A model generated the notes under the pieces. The model did not search any database. It saw only the letters and a list, made by a program, of their open reading frames with translations, and was not told the origin of the DNA. The position numbers and the translations under genes are program-made. A stretch of 27,219 nt of DNA from a virus. The stretch lies in the IMG/VR virus record IMGVR_UViG_3300028783_000022, positions 1 to 27,219 of that record. One strand, 5' to 3'. Shown piece by piece: positions 1 through 6,900 of the stretch (positions are counted from its first letter, which is position 1; each line of letters begins with the position of its first letter).

Positions 1-2
1 TG

Positions 3-71
3 AACAAGGGCGAGTGGATGGCCACTCTCCGGCTCGAGGATTTCCTCGCAATGAAAATGGGGTTGATCTGA
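3..71 (+). CDS. 3' end of an upstream gene, product unknown (partial)
   Basis: The first 22 codons of this frame are open from the window edge and end at TGA 69-71. The stop overlaps the ATG of the next gene as TGATG, the typical spacing of a co-translated phage operon. The visible tail contains EWMATLRLEDFLAMKMGLI. It is too short to assign, and the start lies outside the window. The overlap and shared direction are the only support for a real gene. Confidence 0.5.
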   Translation, partial: NKGEWMATLRLEDFLAMKMGLI

Positions 72-286
72 TGCCTCGCCTGCAGATGAACAAGCGCGTC
101 CGCATCGGCTTGGTGCTGGTGCAGGACGAGGGGCCGCGCGTTCAGGTCGACCGCGTCATCGAGGGCGAGATGCTGCAGTATGCTCGCGTCGGCCACCTCG
201 ATATGATCCGTGCCGTAGTGCAACAGTGCGCCGACACTCTGGTCGACGCCATTCGGAAAGATTTGGAAAATGACCCCGTTGTCTGA
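71..286 (+). CDS. small protein of unknown function (71 aa)
   Basis: Not recognised. The ATG at 71 overlaps the preceding stop (TGATG), and a GGGG stretch lies just upstream at 59-62; an in-frame ATG at 14 exists but would overlap the previous gene by 58 nt. The protein has a beta-like N-terminal half (RVRIGLVLVQDEGPRVQVDR) and a helical C-terminal half ending in charged residues. No signal peptide or membrane segment is apparent. Its 3' end overlaps the metallophosphoesterase gene by 17 nt, so it belongs to the same rightward operon. By position it may be a DNA-metabolism accessory protein, but nothing in the sequence shows this. Confidence 0.6.
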   Translation: MPRLQMNKRVRIGLVLVQDEGPRVQVDRVIEGEMLQYARVGHLDMIRAVVQQCADTLVDAIRKDLENDPVV

Positions 287-1502
287 TGGAGAACTCGTGG
301 AGCGCCTAAAAGCCACGGAGCGGCTCGGCCCCGCCGAGGCTGCCAAACTGTTCGGGGTCGGCACGAGCGCCTTCCGCACGAGCATCTCGTTCGCCAAGTC
401 GCGGGGCCTCACCGCGAAGTCCCGTATCGTGGACCCCCTGGCCGTGGCCACGGCGCGGCTCAAGGCGGCCGAGGCGGAACTGCGGGCGCGCGAGCGCGAG
501 GAGGTGTCAGCCGCCCAGTTGCGCCAGACCCTCTACGGGTTGTCCCTGGCGACGCCGGAGCCGCCGGACTGGCTGAACCAGACCCGCGTGCTTCGCCGCA
601 AACCAAACGAAGGCACGCTCACCGTGCCGATGACCATGTGGTCCGACTGGCACTGGGGCGAGACTGTGCTGGCCGAGGAGACCGGCGGGACGAACACCTA
701 CAACATGAAGATCGCCCGCGAGCGCATGTGGCGCCTGGTGTCGGCGACGGTCGACCTGGCGAAGAACCACATGGGGCCGCTGAAAATCCCCGGCATCGTG
801 GTGGCGCTCGGCGGCGACATGATCTCGGGCGGCATCCACGAGGAACTGCGCGAGAGCAACGGCGGCACGATCCAGCAGCAGTTGATCAACGTGCAGGACA
901 ACCTCTGCGCTGCGCTGACCGCCATGGCCGACACGTTTGGCAAGGTGTTCGTGCCGTGCGTCGTAGGCAACCACGGGCGGACCAGCTTGAAGCCCCGGGC
1001 CAAGGGCCGCGCATTCGAGAGCTACGAGTGGGGCCTCTACCAGCAACTCGAAAGGCACTTCCGCAATGACAAGCGTTTCCGGTTCGTCATCAGCAATGAA
1101 ACGGATGTTCACTTCACTGTGCTTGGCCATCGCTTCCTGCTCACTCACGGTGACAGCCTGGGCGTTAAAGGCGGCGATGGGATTATCGGAGCGATTGGGC
1201 CGATCGCCCGCGGGGCTACGAAGGTCGGCCGCAGTGAAGCGCAGATCGGCCGAAACTTCGACACCCTGCTGATGGGCCACTGGCACACCTACATCCCTCG
1301 TGGAGATGCGACGCCAGTGATCGTCAACGGTGCGCTCAAGGGCTATGACGAGTATGCCCGCATTGGCCTGCGGGTGCCCTACAGCCCGCCGTCGCAGGCG
1401 CTCTGGTTCGTGCATGCCCGTCACGGCATCACGGCGCAGTGGAGCGTCAAGGTCGAGGACAAGTTCAAGGCGGGGCCGCAGTCCCCGTGGATGGAGACGT
1501 GA
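270..1502 (+). CDS. calcineurin-like metallophosphoesterase with possible N-terminal HTH
   Basis: The 410-aa protein carries the ordered metal-binding motifs of the calcineurin-like phosphoesterase fold: SDWHWG (125-130), GGDMISG (181-187), GNHG (233-236), THGDS (292-296) and GHWH (336-339). These would bind a di-metal centre that hydrolyses phosphomono- or phosphodiesters. Mre11/SbcD-type nucleases share the fold, so a DNA-processing role is plausible, but the substrate cannot be read from sequence. Residues about 18-47 (LGPAEAAKLFGVGTSAFRTS and onward) look like a helix-turn-helix, followed by a charged helix at about 57-85. The ATG at 270 overlaps the previous gene by 17 nt and has only a weak GGAAA upstream. 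All metal ligands appear present, so it is probably active. Confidence 0.85.
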   Translation: MTPLSDGELVERLKATERLGPAEAAKLFGVGTSAFRTSISFAKSRGLTAKSRIVDPLAVATARLKAAEAELRAREREEVSAAQLRQTLYGLSLATPEPPDWLNQTRVLRRKPNEGTLTVPMTMWSDWHWGETVLAEETGGTNTYNMKIARERMWRLVSATVDLAKNHMGPLKIPGIVVALGGDMISGGIHEELRESNGGTIQQQLINVQDNLCAALTAMADTFGKVFVPCVVGNHGRTSLKPRAKGRAFESYEWGLYQQLERHFRNDKRFRFVISNETDVHFTVLGHRFLLTHGDSLGVKGGDGIIGAIGPIARGATKVGRSEAQIGRNFDTLLMGHWHTYIPRGDATPVIVNGALKGYDEYARIGLRVPYSPPSQALWFVHARHGITAQWSVKVEDKFKAGPQSPWMET

Positions 1503-1537
1503 GCGTGCATGGCAGCGAAGCGTTTTGGGAACTATTT

Positions 1538-1543
1538 GAGGAG
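1538..1543 (+). promoter_or_regulatory. Shine-Dalgarno that fixes the DUF3310 start
   Basis: GAGGAG lies 6 nt before the ATG at 1550. The same frame is open back to 1439, but the conserved domain begins just after 1550 and only this ATG has a strong ribosome-binding site, so the shorter start is preferred. Confidence 0.75.
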
Positions 1544-1549
1544 CAGATC

Positions 1550-1990
1550 ATGGCCCACGACCCAGTAAACCACCCCAGGCACTACACGTCGCACCCCAGC
1601 GGCATTGAGTGCATCACCATCACGGAGCATATGGGGTTCAACCTCGGCAATGCCTTGAAGTATATCTGGCGTGCCGATCTGAAAAACGATGCAATCGAGG
1701 ACCTTAAAAAGGCTCGATGGTATCTCGATCGCGAGATTGCCAAGCGCGACGCGGCCAAAAGCACCGAGGCATCGACGGCACTGGCGGCCCGGGCAATCCC
1801 GGTCGGCGCTGGCCAAGGTGACGCGGGCTTCGACCACCCCAAGCCCGAGGCGGTCAAGAGCGGCGCCATACTGAAACAGGAGAAGGCCGAAGCCCTCGAG
1901 GCCGACGCGCAGCGCCGCGGTGAAGCCGCGGACCCAGGTCGGCCAGACGCGATCTATCCGCCGCCACAAGATCGCTGGGACCTCGTCTGA
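1550..1990 (+). CDS. DUF3310 (SaV-like) family protein
   Basis: The 146-aa protein begins with the DUF3310 signature: VNHPRHYTSHPSGIECI, then GNALKYIWRADLKN and EDLKKARWYLDREI, all within the first 65 residues. Members are common in phage early or DNA-metabolism regions and are sometimes called SaV-like or nucleotide-kinase-like; their biochemical role is not settled. After about residue 70 the protein becomes Ala/Glu/Lys-rich, low in complexity and probably disordered. It is the last gene of the rightward operon, 47 nt after the metallophosphoesterase stop and directly before the terminator hairpin. Confidence 0.85.
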   Translation: MAHDPVNHPRHYTSHPSGIECITITEHMGFNLGNALKYIWRADLKNDAIEDLKKARWYLDREIAKRDAAKSTEASTALAARAIPVGAGQGDAGFDHPKPEAVKSGAILKQEKAEALEADAQRRGEAADPGRPDAIYPPPQDRWDLV

Positions 1991-2018
1991 TCCACAACGG
2001 GTCAATATCCTCAGAGAA

Positions 2019-2050
2019 AAGCCCCGGGTCACCTTGGTGATCCGGGGCTT
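2019..2050. terminator. bidirectional intrinsic terminator between convergent operons
   Basis: AAGCCCCGGGTCACC pairs with GGTGATCCGGGGCTT around a TT loop, giving a 15-bp stem in the rightward RNA with one G-U pair. CATTTTG follows. Read leftward, the same arms pair with one A-C mismatch and are followed by TTTTC. The hairpin sits 28 nt after the DUF3310 stop (1990) and 17 nt beyond the lipoprotein stop (2068), exactly where two convergent transcripts would need to end. Confidence 0.9.
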
Positions 2051-2067
2051 CATTTTGTGCAGCCATA

Positions 2068-2634
2068 CTACGTGGGCGCGCCGACGTGGACCGGGCAGAC
2101 CACGACGACTTCCGGCGTGCTCGACCCCTTGCGGGTTGCATGGGCCAAGCTGCACCGCCCGCTGGCGACAAGCTGCCGCAGGACCGCCTGCACGACATCC
2201 TCGGCCGGCAGCGCATCGCCGTCGTCTTCACTTTCGTCGCCGTCGACCACCTTGGTCACTGCGGCGAGGTGGATGTCCTTGGGGCTGGACAGCATGCCCG
2301 TGGTCACCGGGGCTGGCACCAGCGGGGCGACAGGGGCCGTCACCACGGTCACCGGGCCGGTCGCGGGGCCTGGGGCCGGGATCATGCCCACGACAGCGCA
2401 GGCGGCCGCCACGGCGGCGCTGGACGCCCCGGTGACCACCAGGGGCACACCAGCGAGCGTGGCGACGGCGGTGACCGCCGGGCCGTCCGCTGCAGCGTCC
2501 TTGCAGAACAACTGCCCCGTGGCCAAGGTGCTCGCCTCGGCGGTCTGGACTGCGGCGACCTGGGTGGCCGAACAGCCGGCCAGGATGAAGCCGCCAACGG
2601 CGATGGCTGACAGCAGCCCGAAGATGGAACGCAT
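2068..2634 (-). CDS. phage lipoprotein of unknown function
   Basis: The N-terminus is a lipoprotein signal peptide: Arg2, a hydrophobic stretch at 4-19, then lipobox LAGC with the lipidated Cys at 21. Ser at +2 fits outer-membrane sorting in Proteobacteria. The mature part is Ala/Val/Pro-rich with a hydrophobic patch at about 71-84, a Pro-rich region at 86-110 and an acidic cluster at 131-139. AGGAG lies a few bases upstream of the ATG. It is the last late gene, after two holin-like genes, so an outer-membrane lysis (spanin-like) role is conceivable. It is much longer than typical Rz1, and no partner i-spanin is visible. Superinfection exclusion is an alternative. Family not recognised. Confidence 0.75.
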   Translation of the reverse strand: MRSIFGLLSAIAVGGFILAGCSATQVAAVQTAEASTLATGQLFCKDAAADGPAVTAVATLAGVPLVVTGASSAAVAAACAVVGMIPAPGPATGPVTVVTAPVAPLVPAPVTTGMLSSPKDIHLAAVTKVVDGDESEDDGDALPAEDVVQAVLRQLVASGRCSLAHATRKGSSTPEVVVVCPVHVGAPT

Positions 2635-2644
2635 GTGAATTCTC

Positions 2645-2971
2645 CTATGAGGGGTCGGCGCCGAAGCGCACGGCCAGTTTGACGATCAGGCTCCAGATCA
2701 GATGCACCACGGGCGCGCAGGCCCCGGTGATCGCGATGGCGACATCGGCCGGCATGGGGGCGCGGCCGCCGCTGGCGAGCCATAGGACGATCGCGGCCGC
2801 GCCGGCGGTGCCCATGGACACGGCGCCGGTGGTGGTCACCGAGGAGGCCGTGCTGGGCTTGGCAGCGGCCGGCGGGTCAGGCGGGTCAGCAGTGGGCATG
2901 GTGTGCTCCTTGATCTTTGCGTTGATGGCGTCGAGGCGCGCCTGCAGCGCGTCTTCCTCAGTGGTGGACAC
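2645..2971 (-). CDS. holin-like small membrane protein (two TM), dual-start candidate
   Basis: From GTG 2971 the product is 108 aa. It has a short amphipathic helix (LQARLDAINAKIKEH), a Pro/Ala-rich stretch, then two hydrophobic segments at about 50-67 (MGTAGAAAIVLWLASGG) and 74-100 (ADVAIAITGACAPVVHLIWS). The pattern of a hydrophobic helix, a P.ADVA.AIT turn and a second helix resembles a two-TM phage holin family. GTG 2971 overlaps the upstream holin-like gene by 14 nt but lacks a clear Shine-Dalgarno. An internal ATG at 2899 has a perfect AAGGAG six bases upstream and would give 84 aa with both TM segments. Either or both products may be made. Inner-membrane location is predicted; the holin role is inferred from topology and context. 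Confidence 0.65.
   Translation of the reverse strand: MSTTEEDALQARLDAINAKIKEHTMPTADPPDPPAAAKPSTASSVTTTGAVSMGTAGAAAIVLWLASGGRAPMPADVAIAITGACAPVVHLIWSLIVKLAVRFGADPS
2906..2911 (-). promoter_or_regulatory. strong internal Shine-Dalgarno for alternative ATG 2899
   Basis: On the minus strand AAGGAG lies 6 nt upstream of ATG 2899, inside the 108-codon holin-like frame. It is much stronger than anything before the GTG start at 2971. Confidence 0.6.
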
Positions 2972-3179
2972 GGCGGCGAGCCCGGCGACGGCGCATGCGG
3001 TGCAACCGCAGCCACTTCTGGACGGTCTTGGTCTCGTAGATGCAGACCAGGAACCAGGCCATCGACACGATGGACGCCAGCGGAGGCAGCAGCGAAGTCA
3101 GCGCGCCGGCCAGCGCGACCGTCGAGGCAACGTGTCCCACGATCTGATCCCAGGTCCAAGAGTGATGTTCGGCGTCCAT
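2958..3179 (-). CDS. putative holin (73 aa)
   Basis: The product has a short polar N-terminus (MDAEHHSWTWDQIVGHVAST), a hydrophobic helix at about 15-30, a LLPP turn, a second helix at about 36-49 (SIVSMAWFLVCIYE) and a very basic C-terminal tail rich in Arg. Two short TM helices with a charged tail fit a class II-type holin, which would form lesions in the cytoplasmic membrane and time lysis. The IYETKTVQKW motif after the second helix resembles small phage holins I have seen, but this is recall rather than a search. An AGGA lies 9 nt upstream of the ATG. The gene overlaps the next holin-like gene by 14 nt, suggesting a holin/antiholin pair. Confidence 0.65.
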   Translation of the reverse strand: MDAEHHSWTWDQIVGHVASTVALAGALTSLLPPLASIVSMAWFLVCIYETKTVQKWLRLHRMRRRRARRRVHH

Positions 3180-3194
3180 GACGATGTATCCTAT

Positions 3195-3214
3195 ACGCCG
3201 GATTACTTCGGCGT
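3195..3214 (-). promoter_or_regulatory. hairpin and promoter-like sequence before the lysis genes
   Basis: Between the fibre stop (3222) and the holin start (3179), ACGCCG and CGGCGT form a perfect 6-bp inverted repeat around an 8-nt loop. On the minus strand it overlaps a TTGACG box (3210-3215) and, 16 nt further, TATAGG, which resemble -35 and -10 elements. A promoter here would start within a few bases of the holin ATG, giving a leaderless message, so a post-fibre hairpin is at least as likely. No U-tract follows. Confidence 0.3.
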
Positions 3215-3221
3215 CAAACGA

Positions 3222-3968
3222 TTATGGGAGCGACCCCATCACAAAAGATGCGGAGTTGATGTCGGCCGAGGTTATCCCGGCCACGTCGTAGATGGCGCCA
3301 TACCAAGTCCCCGCGGTGAAATCATAGGTGCTGTCTTGCACAAGGTTGAAATAGGGGCCGCCTTCTTGCGCCGCCCAAAGCGTCGCACCGTTGGCGCTGT
3401 CCGCGGTGACGATCAACTGGTATGTCACCCAGCCCTGGTTGGGGTTCTGCGCGCCAGTGGTGGCATAGTTGGTGGACCCCCCGGTATTCTCGCGCGAAAA
3501 CAAAACGCTCTGGTTGGCACCGCCGGCTCCGATGAACACCAAAGGCCCCTGGCCGCTCGAGTTCATCAGGCCAAACCCAGTGCTATGGCCGCTTCGCCGC
3601 CGCACCGTCGCTGCCATCTTGACGCGGGTGCCTGAGACGAAAGGGATCGACTGGCTGATGTAGGCCGGCAAACTGGAGTTGCCCTGGATGTTGACTGTCG
3701 CTCCCGAAAACGTCATCGCCGTAGGGCCGCCGCCGCTTGCATTTATGATCGGGTTCGCTGCGGTGCCGGTGATCGTGACGTTGGTGCCGGCGCCCACCGA
3801 CTGCACCCCTGATGGCGCAGAGCCGCCGGCCGACGTGACCGCTTGGCCAAGGGCCTGGAGTGGTATCAGGTGGGCATCGCCCGAGCCCGGGTCGGTGCGG
3901 CCGACTACGTAGCCGCTGGGGATTGGCGAGCGGATGCCGCGGATCATATTGCGGATGATGGCGGCCAT
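3222..3968 (-). CDS. tail fibre/appendage-like protein (248 aa)
   Basis: The N-terminal 45 residues (GIRSPIPSGYVVGRTDPGSG and onward) look like a short virion-anchoring segment. A beta-rich repeat, SVGAGTNVTITGTAANPIIN, follows at 57-76, of a type frequent in phage tail fibre shafts. Residues about 83-248 form a Gly/Ser/Thr-rich beta domain that could be a receptor-binding or lectin-like head, although no known motif is clear. GGAGG lies 7 nt before the ATG, and the gene follows the ejection protein by one base. At 248 aa it is short for a complete fibre, so it could be one part of a multi-subunit appendage. The fibre role is inferred from composition and its place between ejection and lysis genes. 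Confidence 0.6.
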   Translation of the reverse strand: MAAIIRNMIRGIRSPIPSGYVVGRTDPGSGDAHLIPLQALGQAVTSAGGSAPSGVQSVGAGTNVTITGTAANPIINASGGGPTAMTFSGATVNIQGNSSLPAYISQSIPFVSGTRVKMAATVRRRSGHSTGFGLMNSSGQGPLVFIGAGGANQSVLFSRENTGGSTNYATTGAQNPNQGWVTYQLIVTADSANGATLWAAQEGGPYFNLVQDSTYDFTAGTWYGAIYDVAGITSADINSASFVMGSLP

Positions 3969-3969
3969 C

Positions 3970-6900
3970 TTAGGTCCTCCGTGGCCCGGTCGGCGCGGCG
4001 AAATTCGGGCCGCCCTGGTTGCTCATGTCAAGCTGCAGATTGCGCGAGCGGTTCACATCGTTGCCCGGCCCACTGTCGCTGATCGTATTCGCGGGGCCGG
4101 CGGGAACATCTGCGCCCGGCTGGATGACCGCGGGGTTGATGCTCTTGTTCACGAACCGGCCAAAGCCTGCCTCTGGCACCGTGTAGCTGATTGGATGCAG
4201 CGCCTTCTGGACCGCCTCGCGCGCCTGCCGGACCTGCTCGAGCCGCGCCATGCCCGCCTCGGCCGACTTGATCATTGCGTTGTAGGCGCCGTCGATTGCC
4301 GAAATCTTCTCGTGGTTCGTCAGCGTGGTCGAGTGGTTGATGCCCTCGATGATACCGCGCTGCACGCTCATGGCGTGCTCGACTGCGGTGACGGCGCTGA
4401 GTGACGCCTCGAGTTGCTGGCGCGCCTGCTGCACATCGGCCGGCGTCGCTGCGCCATGCTGCGTTTCTTTCAGCAGGAAGGACATATCGGCGTTCTCCTG
4501 CCGGAGTTTCGTGGCCTCAGTGTAGAAGTCCTGGATCGGCTTGGCACTGGCACCGGCGGTGGTCGCGATGTAGCCGCCGACGATCGGCAGGTCCTTCACG
4601 GTCCACGGTGGCGCGCCGCCCGAGCGCAGCGGGATGTTCAGCAGCTTGGCGATGTCCATGCCAGTGGTCCCGCCATATCCCTGGATCATGTGGTCGATCG
4701 CGATGGGCGAGGAGAACTGCCCCTGGAACGGTGGCGGGATCAGCTTGGCCAACGCCTTGCCAGCCTCGCTGGTGCTCTCGGTGTAGCGGAACGGTGGGGC
4801 GCGCTCGGCAACGCTGTCGCTGACCAGCGGCAAGCCGGAGAGGGGATTGTGGTTCGTTGCCACATCGAGCGGCGCGGCAACCAGCGCTGGCGCTTTCAGG
4901 GGCATGAATTTGTCCCACAACGACGTGGCGAAACCATCGAACGCATGGGGGTCGCTTTTGAGGTAGTGATCCATGAAGCGGTTGACGAGGCCGTTCACCA
5001 GCGGCCCGACGACCGTGTAGTAGACCGGCAGCTTCAAGCGCATCCCCATGACCTGGGGGCCGATGATGTGGGTGTCACGTTCCGTTTGGTTAATGTTGCC
5101 CCACTTCTCATTCTCCGACAATCCGCCAGACTTGTCCTGCAAGTAGTTCATCGCGTAGTTCAAGATCGAGATGCCGGCGACTGTGCTCAAGAGCAGCCCG
5201 GTCATTTTCGCGCCGCCATTCAAGAACGCTTTCGCGAACTGTTTGTCCCCCAACAACTCCGGCCGCAGGAACGGGATAGCTCGAGCCAGCCATTTGGACA
5301 TCTCGGACGTGCCCCGCTCGGCAAAGTCGAGCATGGCGGTGCGGCTGCCGATGGCGGCTTTGGCCAGGGGCAGGCCCGCCTCCTGGCCCTGGCGCGTGTA
5401 GCCGATCCGCGGTGCCGCGTCCACCCGCTCGTGATACCCCTGGAACCATTGCAGGGGCGTCTTCACCGCGTTCCATATCATGTCTCCTCGGGTTGTCGCG
5501 CCGAACATCTTTTGAATATCTTGCTCGAGCAGGTCGCGATCCATGCTGGTCATGTCGACCGTCGAGCCGCCATTGGCCGCCCAGTCCCAGAACAGGTCAC
5601 CATGCTTGCCGGTGCCGACGCCTTCGAACGCGCCGAACACGCCACGCATGAAGGTGATCAGCGGCGGCGGATGCGCCGGGTCGGCGATCCAGGCGGTGAA
5701 CTGGTGGCGCAGCCCGACGTTCAGCGGAAAGGCAGGGTTTGTCACGATGCCGGCGCGCTCGAAGCTCGCCGCCGCGTTCATCATGCGCGTGAAGAACTCG
5801 GCTTCGCCGGGCGTGTCGGAGCCGCGCATCAGTTGCGCCAGGTTCGGGTCGCGCGCTTCCCACAACTCAGGCACACCGTTGCGGATGTAGATGAAGCGGT
5901 TGCTATTGGGGCCGAACTTGTTGTTCGCCCGCGTGGCCAGCATCGGCGTCAGGGCCTCGGGATCATCGACGCCGTAGCGCTCCCAGACGGTGCTGCCAGG
6001 GCGCTGGAGGAACGTGGCGGGGTCGCCCTCTGGCCCCTCGATGCGCCGAAGCCCCAGGTCGGCCGGCGCACCCGTGGCACCGCGCCCTTCCTGCAGGCCG
6101 ATCACGTAGCCGATCGCGATGTTCCGGTCGGACGCCGAGACGATCTTGTGCAGGTTGTCGATCGTGGCGACGATAGGGTTCAGAATTTGCTTGTCGCTGC
6201 CCTCGAAGTTCTTGATCACCTGGGAGGTGCGGAAGCTGCGTCCCATCGCGCCGGCGGCCCGGTCGTCGCCCATGATCCGGCGCCAGGAGGCATAGGCCTG
6301 GTTCATGGTGATGATGCGGTCATACTGGTCCGCGCTGATGTAGCCAGCTTGCTTGGCATACCAGAGCCCGCTGTTGGCGAACCCCTGGAACTCCGCCATC
6401 GCCCGCTCGTAGATGGGCGCCCGATCGGCCACGAAGCGCTCGAGGTCCGGCCGGCTGAGGGCGAGGCCGGTCTCGTGCCCTTGGTCTGCTTTCTCGATGC
6501 CGCGCTTGGCGTTCATGTAGTTCATGAAGCCCTTCATGTCGCCGCCGGAGCCAAAGCGGCCGGTCACATCCTGCAGACTGGGCAGGCCGTTCGGGCGATA
6601 CTCCGTGACGTTGCCGCGGCTGTCCAAGATCGGCTCGACGCCGCCGCGGTAGATCATGGAGCGCACGCGCCCCGTCGACCCGTAGGTCTGGCGGAAGATG
6701 TCCTCAGCGCCCATGGTGGTCCGCGGGTTGTAGCCCTCGGTCGCGCGATCGATCGCGGTGGCCGGCTGTAGCTCCGTGATCCATTGCCGATATGTGTCGG
6801 TCAGCGTCAGCGCCTTGCGCTTCGGCCCCTGGCCAATGAAGTCCGACAGCACATCGTCCATCATGTCCGGCGACAGGTTGATCGGCGGCACAGGGGGCTC

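Noticed and set aside
1509-1568. A 19-codon plus-strand frame overlapping the DUF3310 start
   Set aside because: No Shine-Dalgarno at a usable distance; the overlap with DUF3310 is probably chance.
3222-3968. Possible diversity-generating retroelement target, prompted by the Bbp19-like gene shared with phage BPP-1
   Set aside because: No reverse transcriptase, template repeat or second copy of the fibre 3' end is visible in the window.
4414-6771. A 785-codon open frame on the plus strand opposite the ejection protein gene
   Set aside because: GC-rich codon bias opens antisense frames. The translation is Arg/Ala/Gly/His-rich without domain motifs, while the minus-strand frame has clear transglycosylase and zinc-site motifs.
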